From contig CBDHFH010000008.1 in assembly GCA_965262455.1 (NCBI GenBank), forward strand, positions 868,001 to 932,000: a stretch of DNA of 64,000 bases, written 5' to 3'. Positions 50,050-59,938 of this stretch are shown piece by piece. Origin of the DNA: UBA1858 sp965262455 (GTDB lineage: Bacteria; Pseudomonadota; Gammaproteobacteria; UBA4575). Position numbers and translations under genes: made by a program. A model generated the notes under the pieces. It did not search any database, had not been told where the DNA came from, and saw only the letters and a list, made by a program, of their open reading frames with translations. Every line of letters starts with the position of its first letter. Within the stretch, counting starts at the first letter, position 1.

Positions 50050-52670
50050 TTGTTAGAAGCGTATCGCAAACATGTTCAGGAACGAGCTGACCTTGGCGTC
50101 ATCCCTCAACCATTATCACCCGAGCAGACGGCAGATCTAGTCGAGTTGCTCAAAAATCCACCTGCTGGTGAAGAAGAATTTATTCTTGATCTATTAGTCA
50201 ACCGCATACCTGCTGGTGTTGATCAGGCCGCTTATGTAAAAGCCGGTTTCCTGGCAGCAATTTCAAAAGGCGAAGCATCTTCTCCACTAATCGATAAGGT
50301 CAAAGCCATTGAATTACTCGGCACCATGCTGGGTGGCTATAACATTGCGCCTTTAATTGATGCGCTTGACGACGAATCATTGGCACCTACAGCAGTACAA
50401 GCCCTGTCTCATACATTACTCATGTTCGACGCATTTTATGATGTCGAAGAAAAAATGAAAGCCGGCAATGCGTATGCCAAGAAAATAATCGAATCATGGG
50501 CAAATGGTGAATGGTTTACCAGCAAGCCCGAACTGGCAGAAAAAATCACTGTGACAGTGTTTAAAGTCACTGGCGAAACCAATACAGATGATTTATCACC
50601 TGCTCCGGATGCCTGGTCTCGTCCAGACATTCCACTGCATGCCGTCGCCATGCTGAAAATGGCGCGCGATGGTATCAATCCTGATGAACCCGGGAAAGTC
50701 GGCCCCATTAAACAAATTGAAGCGTTAAAAGAACAAGGCCATCCCCTTGCCTATGTGGGCGATGTAGTCGGCACAGGTTCATCTCGTAAATCAGCCACCA
50801 ACTCTGTGCTTTGGCACATGGGCCGTGATATACCATTTATTCCCAACAAACGTGATGGTGGATTTTGCTTGGGTGGAAAAATTGCTCCGATTTTCTTCAA
50901 TACCATGGAAGATGCTGGCGCATTACCGATTGAATGTGATGTAACAAATATGAACATGGGCGATGTCATTGATATCTACCCTTATGAAGGCGTGATTAAA
51001 AACAATGCCACGGGTGAGACGCTGTGTGAGTTCTCACTTAAAACTGAAATAATTCTTGATGAAGCACGCGCCGGCGGCCGCATTCCACTCATTATTGGTC
51101 GCGGCTTGACAACACGCGCACGCGAATCATTAGGTTTGGGTACGTCTGATCTATTCCGCGTTCCCACCCCGGCAAAAGACACGGGCAAAGGCTATACGCT
51201 TGCGCAAAAAATGGTGGGACGCGCATGTGGCACTGTCGGCATACGCCCCGGCACGTACTGCGAACCTAAAATGACCACCGTGGGTTCACAAGATACTACC
51301 GGCCCAATGACACGTGATGAATTAAAAGACTTAGCTTGCCTCGGTTTCTCGGCAGACCTCACCATGCAGTCTTTTTGTCACACATCGGCTTACCCGAAAC
51401 CGATTGATGTCAACACGCACCATACCTTGCCCGATTTCATAATGAATCGTGGCGGTGTATCACTACGACCCGGTGATGGTGTGATTCACTCCTGGTTAAA
51501 CCGCATGTTACTACCTGATACAGTCGGCACCGGCGGCGATTCACATACGCGTTTTCCTATTGGTATTTCATTCCCAGCCGGTTCGGGATTGGTTGCCTTT
51601 GCTGCTGCCACCGGTGTGATGCCTTTGGATATGCCGGAATCTGTATTGGTACGTTTCTCAGGTGAAATGCAACCCGGAATTACACTTCGTGATCTGGTCA
51701 ATGCCATTCCATATAAAGCCATTGAAATGGGATTACTCACAGTTGAAAAGAAAGGCAAGAAAAATATCTTCTCTGGCCGCATTCTAGAAATTGAAGGCTT
51801 ACCCAACTTAAAAGTCGAACAAGCTTTCGAACTCTCTGATGCTTCAGCAGAACGTTCCGCCGGCGGATGCACAATTAAGTTAGATAAAGAACCTATCATT
51901 GAATATCTGAATTCTAACATCACCATGCTGCGTTGGATGATTGCCAATGACTATGGCGACGCACGTACATTAGAACGTCGTGCACAGGCGATGGAAAAGT
52001 GGCTGGAAAACCCTGAGTTATTGGAAGCTGATGCCGATGCGGAATATGCAGCCATCATCGACATTGATATGAATGAAATCAAAGAACCTTTGTTGGCATG
52101 TCCGAACGACCCGGATGATGTGAAAACATTAGCAGATGTCGCCGGCACACAAATTGATGAAGTGTTCTTAGGCTCGTGTATGACTAATATTGGTCACTTC
52201 CGTGCAGCGGTAAGTTGCTTGAAATTCATGGTGAAACTATCCCCACTCGACTGTGGGTTGCTCCACCAACCAAGATGGATGAAAGCCAACTGTCCGATGA
52301 AGGTTACTACAGCATTTACGCTGCCGCAGGGGCGCGTACTGAAATGCCGGGCTGTTCACTTTGCATGGGCAACCAAGCACGCGTGGCAGCAAACTCTACA
52401 GTAGTTTCAACCTCAACACGTAACTTCCCTAATCGTTTAGGTGATGGTGCCAATGTATTTTTATCGTCGGCAGAAATTGCTGCGGTCGTGTCTATCTTGG
52501 GCAAAATTCCAACTTACCAAGAGTATATGGAGTTTGCAGCACAAATAGATCCGATGGCAGACGATATTTACCGTTACTTAAACTTTGATGAAATCGAAGA
52601 CTACACACAAAAAGCGGCAGAAGCGGATGCAAAACTGGCTGAGATAGCAGTGAAAGTCGTTAACGCATAA
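50050..52670 (+). pseudogene. acnB: Aconitate hydratase B, interrupted by a one-base frameshift
   Basis: AcnB interconverts citrate and isocitrate with a 4Fe-4S cluster. The start TTG aligns exactly with family starts (MLEAYRKHVQERA) and has GGAGA upstream. The frame is intact to about 52209. There the sequence reads GCAGCGGTAAG, where the family expects GHFRAAGK; restoring one G would give RAAGKLLEIHGETIPTRLW and a full 873-residue protein. As written, translation ends at 52404 with an unrelated tail. The downstream part in the second frame carries two of the three cluster cysteines (PGCSLCMGN); the first is in GSCMTN before the break. So a true frameshift would destroy activity. A homopolymer sequence error is the simplest explanation. 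Confidence 0.9.
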
Positions 52671-52696
52671 ATCGTCGTTCATTACACGTTTAAAAA

Positions 52697-52722
52697 GGCG
52701 AACGTCAGTTCGCCTTTTTTTT
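52697..52722 (+). terminator. Strong rho-independent terminator after acnB
   Basis: GGCGAAC (52697-52703) pairs with GTTCGCC (52708-52714) around a four-base GTCA loop, followed by eight Ts. An A-run precedes it. It separates acnB from the transporter gene that starts at 52741. Confidence 0.9.
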
Positions 52723-52740
52723 GAATTCTAAAAAACCAAT

Positions 52741-53598
52741 ATGCATGTCAATAAAGTTGTTGTCATAGGCAGCCTACTCGCCATCTTAGGCGAAGTGTTT
52801 TTCACCACCATGGGGATGATTATTAAAATCCTCGGTGAGAACATGCCTAGCTATCAACTTGTGTTTTACCGCAACGTATTTGCAGTGTTGGTACTGGCAC
52901 CATTTTTATTTCGTCAGCGCTTAGCCCACGTCAAAACAAAACGAATTGGCATGCATTTGATACGCTCACTTACCGGCGTGTTAGCAATGTATTGTTTCTT
53001 TTATGCATTAGCGAATATTGAATTAGCCAATGCCATGTTATTAAAGTTAACCGGGCCTATTTTCATTCCTATCATTGCTATCTTATGGATTAACGAACAA
53101 GTCTCGCTAAAAACATACCTAGGCATTGGTTTAGGCTTTTAGTTATGTGTTCTTAACCCCACGGCAGAAATACAACTCGCGGCTGTCGTGGGTCTGATTG
53201 GTGGCGCACTGGCTGCTGCGGCCAAAGTCGCTATTCGTAAAATGTCAGATACCGAACCCACCGCACGCATTGTGTTTTATTTTGCATTGTTTGGCGCATT
53301 GATTAGCTCAGTGCCAATGATGACTAATGAACTATACATGCCAAACACAAACGAATGGCTATTACTCATCGCACTAGGATTAGTAGGCACGGTGGGACAA
53401 TTCTTCTTAACCAAGGCTTATCACATGGCACCTGCCAGTCAGGTCGGCCCGTTTACTTATTCTTCCCTTCTCTGGGCCAGTCTCGCCGGGTGGCTATTCT
53501 GGAATGAATGGCCAGAGATCAATACATTCATCGGCGCTGCATTAATTATTAGCGCAGGCTTAGTCATTCTCTATAGTAAGAAAAATATAAACGCATAA
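52741..53598 (+). pseudogene. EamA-family (DMT) transporter interrupted by an in-frame TAG
   Basis: Two halves of a ten-helix drug/metabolite transporter lie in the same reading frame with a TAG at 53140-53142 between them. The first half has YQLVFYRNVFAVLVLAPFLFR and MLLKLTGPIFIPIIAILW; the second starts after the stop with LCVLNPTAEIQLAAVVGLIGG and ends KTYHMAPASQVGPFTYSS-like, LFWNEWPE and GLVILYSKK. The family normally runs through this point as one protein of about 285 residues. A single change of TAG to TTG would restore it (GFLLCVLNP). It is therefore a nonsense allele, a base error, or a readthrough case; the first two are more likely. Confidence 0.8.
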
Positions 53599-53812
53599 TC
53601 TTATAACGCTTCAGTGACTTGCTTGATTATCACATCAAGTAACTATCTCGCATATGTTAAATAACAGATCTTTTGCATTTCATAAGCACACGAGACCTTT
53701 TTATTCATGTAACTAAAAGTAATTATTTCGCTAATATTGTATTGATTTGAAATATTCAATACAGTTAATCAATGTATATTAGCAAGAAAGATATACTTCA
53801 AAGTTATCTTTT

Positions 53813-54064
53813 ATGAGTACTAAATGGGAAATATACTTTTATCTAATTGCTCTTCAATATATTGCTGCACTTGTAACGTTAGCTACATCAGGGCAAATTG
53901 GCAGACCTTTAGCCGTAATAAATTGTATATTTATCTTAATCGGGCTAATTGGTTTGTTTGGTTATGTTCATTCAAAAAACATCGGCCCAACATTTATTTG
54001 GTAAATTTTCTTTCCTTTGTTTGTAATATGGGATATTTTCTTACTATGTATTTGGTCTCCATAA
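53813..54064 (+). pseudogene. Small membrane protein with an in-frame TAA before its last helix
   Basis: The frame from ATG 53813 gives 63 residues with two membrane helices and stops at TAA 54002-54004. Reading on in the same frame gives 19 more residues that form a third hydrophobic helix (IFFPLFVIWDIFLLCIW) and end at a second stop at 54062-54064. The combined 83-residue three-helix layout is coherent, which suggests that the TAA replaced a sense codon (Lys, Gln or Glu by one change). The function is unknown. Confidence 0.5.
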
Positions 54065-54104
54065 AACTCAGAAATAGCGATTTCAAGATAATTTTGAATA
54101 CTGA

Positions 54105-54296
54105 CCATTCTCTCAACGTTGGCTAGAGCGCGGAGTGAGTGTTATTGGCGGCTGCTGCGGCATTGAACCAAGGCATATTCAACATTTATCTAATAGTATT
54201 AATAAAATAGCAATCACATTACTAAATGCCAGAGGTGAAAATTACGGTATCGTCTATAGGCATTTAGCACAGGCCTTAGCTGCACGATTTATATAG
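54105..54296 (+). pseudogene. C-terminal remnant of a homocysteine S-methyltransferase
   Basis: An open frame without a start codon encodes 63 residues that begin PFSQRWLERGVSVIGGCCGIEPRHIQHL. The GGCCG motif holds two zinc-ligand cysteines characteristic of betaine/S-methylmethionine-homocysteine methyltransferases. The N-terminal 240 or so residues of the barrel are missing: upstream there is a stop at 54102-54104 and then the small membrane protein. The remnant overlaps the 3' end of the convergent lipase gene by 8 bases. Confidence 0.7.
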
Positions 54297-55110
54297 TCAT
54301 CAATATCATGGTCCTTAATTGCTGCCGGGCCCTTTCCAAGAAGTCATCAAAACGCCCCTGCAGACGATCCAGAAACCTTGACCACCATGAGGGATCTTCT
54401 TTTAAATCACCATTTTCATCAAAATATTTCAACTGCCCGACATGACGATATCCCATAATGCGCTTAGGTATGCGCGTGACGATATCGTTATTATTCACAA
54501 AGCGGAAAGAGCGATCCCCCATGGCTTGATCAAACTTAATTGATGCATCCCAATCATAAACTCGTGGTGACCCAAACGTGTAGAGCCCATCAACCGGTAA
54601 CGATCTCACAATGCGTTGACCCACTGCTAGCGTGGCCAGAGCGCCGCCAAGTGAATGGCCGGTAAACCAAATAGACTGGGGATATATTTTTTCGTCAAAT
54701 TGATTTAAATCTTTATATCTAGACGGTAATGTTTTGCGTGTGCGTCGACGGCAGTGTTCAATTGCATCGTTTAAATTATCTTCAATGGATTTATATGCCC
54801 AATGAAAACCAGAATGCACCTCGCCTAATTTACCTTCTGTTTGAATAAATCTTGCATCGGTTAACCAATCCCGCCATTGTTGTGTACCACGAAAAGTCAC
54901 CACAATAAAATCATCCGTTGATGCCACAAATCCTTCTGTTGACGTCTGTTTGTTTTCAATATACTTAACTTTTTTAAAGCCATAATCCTTTGCTGCTTTA
55001 ACAATGACTGTGCCTTTTTGGTACGCCAGCTTAGATGCCTGCGATAATAGATGAGCTTTTTGTGGACTAAATGAGGTATCAAACGATTTAAGATTAATTG
55101 GCATTTTCAT
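54289..55110 (-). CDS. Class 3 lipase-like alpha/beta hydrolase
   Basis: The 273-residue protein has the nucleophile elbow GHSLGGALA, the aspartate in FGSPRVYDW and the histidine late in GYRHVGQL, in the arrangement of fungal-type class 3 lipases. The sequence VVTFRGTQQWRDWLTDARF near residue 70 is the typical oxyanion region. It has no signal peptide, so the product is cytosolic or leaves by another route. ATG 55110 has AGAGGAA ten bases upstream. Substrate is unknown; membrane lipids or stored esters are possible. Confidence 0.82.
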   Translation of the reverse strand: MKMPINLKSFDTSFSPQKAHLLSQASKLAYQKGTVIVKAAKDYGFKKVKYIENKQTSTEGFVASTDDFIVVTFRGTQQWRDWLTDARFIQTEGKLGEVHSGFHWAYKSIEDNLNDAIEHCRRRTRKTLPSRYKDLNQFDEKIYPQSIWFTGHSLGGALATLAVGQRIVRSLPVDGLYTFGSPRVYDWDASIKFDQAMGDRSFRFVNNNDIVTRIPKRIMGYRHVGQLKYFDENGDLKEDPSWWSRFLDRLQGRFDDFLERARQQLRTMILMTI

Positions 55111-55377
55111 AAGTCTAATTCCTCTTAGTAAAGTGAATTTTATACATAACGCACATGATTGCAGATCAGCATAAAATCTTCTGGTTTAATTAACAAATAC
55201 AATATATCAAGTATACAGGATATTGGTAAATCCAATAATAAATCAGTAAGAAATTGCTTTAACTGTTTAAACAACAAGATTAATAGCACATAGATAAAAG
55301 CCCTTTGCACGGCTTGAATATACTATTCAGAGATATACTACGGAGATTGATTTATGCGCGAAAAATAACTACATAAA
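55111..55377. other. 267-base interval between lipase and EAL-domain genes
   Basis: AT-rich DNA with no open frame of note. Both flanking genes are on the minus strand, so it should contain the promoter of the lipase gene and the end of the EAL-protein transcript. I saw no hairpin with a T-run. Confidence 0.4.
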
Positions 55378-56994
55378 TTAGGCGGGGACTTTTTTGTTTT
55401 TCTGTTCAGCCAAGTAATCTTCAAACTCTTCTGCCGACAAGGCTTGTGAAAAATAAAACCCTTGTGCTTGGTCGCATTTCCATGACCTTAAGAAGTTTAA
55501 CATCTGTTCGTTTTCGACACCTTCAGCGGTGACAGATAAATTCAGACTATGAGCAAGTTGAATCACTGAGCGTACGATTTTTTCACTGGCATCATCACTC
55601 AGCGCACTTAATACAAAGCTTTTATCAATTTTAACCTCATGCACAGGCAAACGTTGCATGTATTCCATAGACGAGTACTGCGTGCCGAAGTCATCAATAC
55701 AGAACAACACACCTAATGGTGATACTTGTTTCATAAACTCGACCATTTCTTTGACATCATCGAGACTGGCCGTTTCAGTGATTTCTATCTTAAGTCGTTT
55801 ACCGTAACGTGGATTCTTCTCTAATGTATCGACAATGTAATCCAACAAGGAATGGTTTTTAAAGCTTTTAATGGACATATTCACCGCCACGCGAATCTTA
55901 AGCTCTTTTTGTACCCATGCATCGACTTGCTCAAATAACATTTGAAAAACCAGCAAATCTAACTGGTGAATCATGCCATTACGTTCTGCTAACTCAACCA
56001 ACTCACCCGGCCCAATAGATAACCAGTCTTCTTGCGGCAAGCGAATTAATGATTCCACGCCAATGACTTCCAAGTTATGTAATGCAACTTGCGGTTGATA
56101 ATAAAGCTGGAAAGACTTCTCTTCTAAGCCGCGCTGTAATACCGTTAACAAATCACTATCCGCTTTCTGCACGGGCGTGATGTAATCCGCTACTATTACT
56201 TCCATGCCACGGTCGCACGCTTCTAATGCGGCCGCCTGCGCGTACTTCAACACATCATCGAACGGGTGATCTTTATAAAACGCAACACCTATATATGGAA
56301 AAATCGGTGCTTGTTCTGCTGTGGCGACCTGCACAGGCACTTTGATACTTTTAAGAATGTTTTCACAAATAATGTGTACATTCTCTCGCTCCTTAAGATC
56401 ATTCACATACACGGCGAATAAATTTTCATTTAAGCGCGAAATATAATCTGTGGTTCGCAGGGTGGCATGAATACGCTGTGCCACTGTGCGAATGACATAA
56501 TCTGATACTCCAAAACCTACACGGCGATCAAGCTGTCTTAAGCCCGAAATTAAGATTACCAACACAGCTGGAAAGTAAGGACTATCTAAAGAGTGTTTTG
56601 ATAATGCACGTTTGGTTTTTTGCAAAAAGATGGGGTACTTAGGCAAACCAGTACTTGAATCATGTTCAGTCTGACGTTTTTCCAGCTGCCTGAAATACTC
56701 ACGTTCACTGGTGATAATATTCGCCGCGAGTAAAAAAATGATACTACAAAGCAACAACAACATGCCGGCGATATAGACACTGAGATTAATCTCTGAAATA
56801 AAAATGATACCAAAGATTAAAAACAACAAGGTGCTGGTCATGAATACAAGAAAGGAGCAAAACAGCATTACCCCTATGGCCATTCTTGATTCATATTTGA
56901 TTCTTACGCGTGCATGCAAGTGAATAAATGCGAACGCGCTCACACCGGCAACGGTGAGCAGAAACGCGATGTTCATTAATGTAGGTGCTTGCAT
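55378..56994 (-). CDS. Membrane EAL-domain phosphodiesterase with degenerate GGDEF
   Basis: The 538-residue protein has three predicted N-terminal helices (about 7-26, 38-65 and 70-92), then a GGDEF domain (about 115-265) whose signature is lost: where GGDEF should be it reads RLNENLF. The EAL domain (about 285-530) is intact: ESLIRL for EAL, NMSIKS, IEITE, IDDFGTQYSS, KIDKSFV, AEGVENE and QGFYFS. Thus it likely hydrolyses c-di-GMP, and the GGDEF part may regulate. The 56-base gap to fumC is not an operon link. With two PilZ proteins in the window it points to active c-di-GMP signalling. Confidence 0.88.
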   Translation of the reverse strand: MQAPTLMNIAFLLTVAGVSAFAFIHLHARVRIKYESRMAIGVMLFCSFLVFMTSTLLFLIFGIIFISEINLSVYIAGMLLLLCSIIFLLAANIITSEREYFRQLEKRQTEHDSSTGLPKYPIFLQKTKRALSKHSLDSPYFPAVLVILISGLRQLDRRVGFGVSDYVIRTVAQRIHATLRTTDYISRLNENLFAVYVNDLKERENVHIICENILKSIKVPVQVATAEQAPIFPYIGVAFYKDHPFDDVLKYAQAAALEACDRGMEVIVADYITPVQKADSDLLTVLQRGLEEKSFQLYYQPQVALHNLEVIGVESLIRLPQEDWLSIGPGELVELAERNGMIHQLDLLVFQMLFEQVDAWVQKELKIRVAVNMSIKSFKNHSLLDYIVDTLEKNPRYGKRLKIEITETASLDDVKEMVEFMKQVSPLGVLFCIDDFGTQYSSMEYMQRLPVHEVKIDKSFVLSALSDDASEKIVRSVIQLAHSLNLSVTAEGVENEQMLNFLRSWKCDQAQGFYFSQALSAEEFEDYLAEQKNKKVPA

Positions 56995-57053
56995 AACCCT
57001 ATTGTATACAAGTATCTACAGTGATTTATGCGATTATTCTACACTCTAAATAA

Positions 57054-58433
57054 CTAGAGGCCTTGAATACCACCTTTCGTCAGTTGGGCCGGGTCTAACA
57101 GCTTGACAAGCTCTTGCTCCGAAAGATCTGTTAGTTGCATTGCCGACTCGATCACAGTTAACCCCTCAGCATAGGCTTTCTTTGCAACTGCGGCCCCTTT
57201 TTCATAACCAATCACACTATTGATCGCTGTTACCAGAATTGGATTGCGACTTAAAGCATCCGTTAATGCGGCTTCATTGACATTAAAGCCTTCAATTGCC
57301 TTGTCTGCCATCAATGTCGCAGCATTGGCTAAAATGTTAATGCTCTGAATTAAATTGTAAGCAATAACCGGTAACATCACATTCAATTGAAAATTACCTG
57401 ACTGCCCAGCCACTGTAATAGTTGCGTCGTTACCAATCACTTGTGCACATACCATGGCAGTGGCTTCCGGAATAACCGGATTTACTTTACCCGGCATAAT
57501 GCTACTGCCCGGTTGTAATGCCGGTAATGCAATCTCTCCCAGACCTGCTAATGGGCCGGAGTTCATCCAACGCAAGTCGTTAGCAATTTTCATCATGCTG
57601 ACAGCTACGGTTTTTAATTGCCCACTCATTTCAACTGCGGCATCTTGCGCACTAAGACCTTCGAATTTATCTGGCTTGGAGCTGAACGGGATATCAGTCA
57701 TCGCTGATAAATGAGCAACCATTTTTTCTGCAAACTCGGGATGTGCATTTATGCCAGTACCAACTGCAGTGCCCCCTTGCGCTAATTGATGTAAAAACGT
57801 TAATGCATTTTCAATTCGCTGCTGACCATTTTCAATTTGAGTTGCCCAGGCATTGAGTTCTTGGCCTAATGTCACTGGCATTGCATCCATTAAATGCGTG
57901 CGCCCAGTTTTGACATATTTATCTACTTGCTTGGCTTTGCTGCGTAACGTATTGGCTAAATGCGTCAAGGCAGGCAACAACTCAGCATGAATTGCCAGAC
58001 ATGCACTCACATGAATAGCTGTCGGAATAATGTCGTTCGAACTTTGCCCCATGTTGACATGGTCGTTAGGATGGACTTTTTCGCTGGCAATATGCGCAAT
58101 CACTTCATTGGTATTCATATTGCTGCTGGTGCCCGAACCGGTCTGAAAGACATCCACTGGAAAATGTTGATCTAATTCCCCACTGCTGACACGCTTGGCT
58201 GCCTCCACAATGGCGTCGGCTATTTTTTGCTCGAGTAAACCTAAGTCTTTATTGGCTAATGCACAGGATGCTTTGAGTAGTCCAAGCGCCTGAATAAATT
58301 CTCTCGGCATGGTTAATCCACTGATGGGGAAATTATTCACCGCACGCTGTGTTTGTGCGCCATAAAGCGCATCCTCTGGCACTTGTAATTCACCTATACT
58401 GTCTTTTTCAATTCTGTATTTTTCACTACTCAT
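57054..58433 (-). CDS. fumC: Class II fumarate hydratase
   Basis: FumC interconverts fumarate and malate without an iron-sulfur cluster. The 459-residue protein has the family signature GSSIMPGKVNPVIPE with the catalytic Ser, and the TGRTHLMDAMP region with His and Thr. The N-terminal part is DSIGELQVPEDALYGAQTQRAV. It is divergent from purB and is a fairly typical single gene. Confidence 0.97.
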   Translation of the reverse strand: MSSEKYRIEKDSIGELQVPEDALYGAQTQRAVNNFPISGLTMPREFIQALGLLKASCALANKDLGLLEQKIADAIVEAAKRVSSGELDQHFPVDVFQTGSGTSSNMNTNEVIAHIASEKVHPNDHVNMGQSSNDIIPTAIHVSACLAIHAELLPALTHLANTLRSKAKQVDKYVKTGRTHLMDAMPVTLGQELNAWATQIENGQQRIENALTFLHQLAQGGTAVGTGINAHPEFAEKMVAHLSAMTDIPFSSKPDKFEGLSAQDAAVEMSGQLKTVAVSMMKIANDLRWMNSGPLAGLGEIALPALQPGSSIMPGKVNPVIPEATAMVCAQVIGNDATITVAGQSGNFQLNVMLPVIAYNLIQSINILANAATLMADKAIEGFNVNEAALTDALSRNPILVTAINSVIGYEKGAAVAKKAYAEGLTVIESAMQLTDLSEQELVKLLDPAQLTKGGIQGL

Positions 58434-58573
58434 GCGATTTTCCTATTCACTCTTCTAATGTTATTTAATGCCCTGCTGTATTTTATTTAAGCAAAGCCAA
58501 TTTCTAAGGGGGCTGTAGTATAATCGCTCCGCACATCAACTTAGAAGCACAATTGAATAAAAATGGGGCATCC

Positions 58574-59938
58574 ATGGAATTAAATACGCTCAGCGCTGTT
58601 ACGCCAATTGATGGTCGTTATAGTAAGGCGACGTTAAAGCTCAGAGAAATATTCAGTGAATACGGACTTATTCGCAGCCGCGCTATAGTCGAAGTCACCT
58701 GGTTAATTCAACTTGCTGACAATAAAACGCTAGATGACATTCCGTCTTTATCAGCATCGGGACGCGACAAACTCACCGCGCTCATTGATGATTTTGACAT
58801 GACTGCCGCCAAGCGGGTCAAAGAAATCGAGGCAACAACCAATCATGATGTCAAAGCAGTTGAATATTGGTTAAAAGAATGTGTAGAACAAGATGCAGAA
58901 CTTAAAACCTTGGCTGAATTTTTTCATTTTGCATGCACCTCGGAAGACATTAATAACCTCGCTTATGCATTAATGTTAAAAGAAGGAAGAGATTTATTAA
59001 TTAATATTGAAATTCATATCGCTGAACAGTTAAGACAATTTGCACAACAATTTTCTGCTACACCCATGTTGTGTCGCACACATGGCCAACCGGCCACACC
59101 TTCCACCATGGGCAAGGAGTTTGCCAACGTCTGCCATCGACTTGAAAGACAGATTACACAGCTTAACGATATCGAAATTCTGGGCAAGCTAAATGGTGCA
59201 GTTGGCAACTTTAATGCACATTTATCTGCTTACCCAAATGTAGAATGGGAAAAACTATCACAACAAACCATAGAATCATTAGGCCTGCAATACAATCCTT
59301 ATACCACACAAATAGAACCGCATGATTATATCGCTGAGTTATGTCATAGCTTGCAGCGCATCAATACTATTAGCATCGACTTCTGCCGTGATATCTGGGC
59401 ATATATTTCCATTGGCTACTTCAAACAAAAAGTTGTTGCTACTGAAGTGGGTTCATCAACCATGCCACATAAAGTTAACCCCATAGACTTTGAAAACGCA
59501 GAAGGCAATTTCGGTATTGCCAATGCGCTACTGGCACATTTTGCTGAGAAACTACCTATCTCCCGCTGGCAACGTGATTTATCTGATTCGACTGTATTGC
59601 GCAATTTAGGCAGTGCATTTGCATACTGTTTAATTGCCTGCGCAGCATTAATTCGCGGATTAAACAAAATACAAATTGATGAGCAACGTTTAGCGGAAGA
59701 CCTTAACGACAACTGGGAGGTATTAGCGGAACCCATCCAGACTGTCATGCGTCGTTATAACATCGAAAAACCTTATGAAAAGCTCAAGACCCTGACACGT
59801 GGCAAGAAGATAGATAAGCGAATTATTGATGAATTTATTGCTGGTTTAGATATACCGGATGAAGCCAAACAGTCTCTTCAGGCACTGACACCAAGAAACT
59901 ATATAGGCAATGCCACCGAAAAAGCGAAAAAGATTTAA
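58574..59938 (+). CDS. purB: Adenylosuccinate lyase
   Basis: PurB releases fumarate at two steps of purine synthesis. The protein has 454 residues, close to E. coli PurB (456). It has the signature SSTMPHKVNPIDFENAEGN and the catalytic His in RTHGQPATPS. I chose ATG 58574 because the protein then begins MELNTLSAVTPIDGRY, as the family does, with GGGG five bases upstream; a TTG at 58553 would add seven residues. A TATAAT at 58519 could be the -10. It overlaps the convergent DUF4340 gene by 4 bases. Confidence 0.96.
   Translation: MELNTLSAVTPIDGRYSKATLKLREIFSEYGLIRSRAIVEVTWLIQLADNKTLDDIPSLSASGRDKLTALIDDFDMTAAKRVKEIEATTNHDVKAVEYWLKECVEQDAELKTLAEFFHFACTSEDINNLAYALMLKEGRDLLINIEIHIAEQLRQFAQQFSATPMLCRTHGQPATPSTMGKEFANVCHRLERQITQLNDIEILGKLNGAVGNFNAHLSAYPNVEWEKLSQQTIESLGLQYNPYTTQIEPHDYIAELCHSLQRINTISIDFCRDIWAYISIGYFKQKVVATEVGSSTMPHKVNPIDFENAEGNFGIANALLAHFAEKLPISRWQRDLSDSTVLRNLGSAFAYCLIACAALIRGLNKIQIDEQRLAEDLNDNWEVLAEPIQTVMRRYNIEKPYEKLKTLTRGKKIDKRIIDEFIAGLDIPDEAKQSLQALTPRNYIGNATEKAKKI

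Noticed and set aside
52205..52404. Programmed ribosomal frameshifting in acnB.
   Set aside because: No slippery heptamer or downstream pseudoknot is visible, and no aconitase is known to me to use one. A missing G explains the break.
53622..53639. A CTTGAT/ATCAAG hairpin after the transporter gene.
   Set aside because: The stem is only six base pairs and AT-rich, and there is no T-run, so it is not called as a terminator.
53824..54126. An alternative 100-codon frame overlapping the small membrane protein.
   Set aside because: Its composition is rich in Cys and Asn with no pattern, and it lies out of frame with the coherent three-helix protein and ends inside the methyltransferase remnant.
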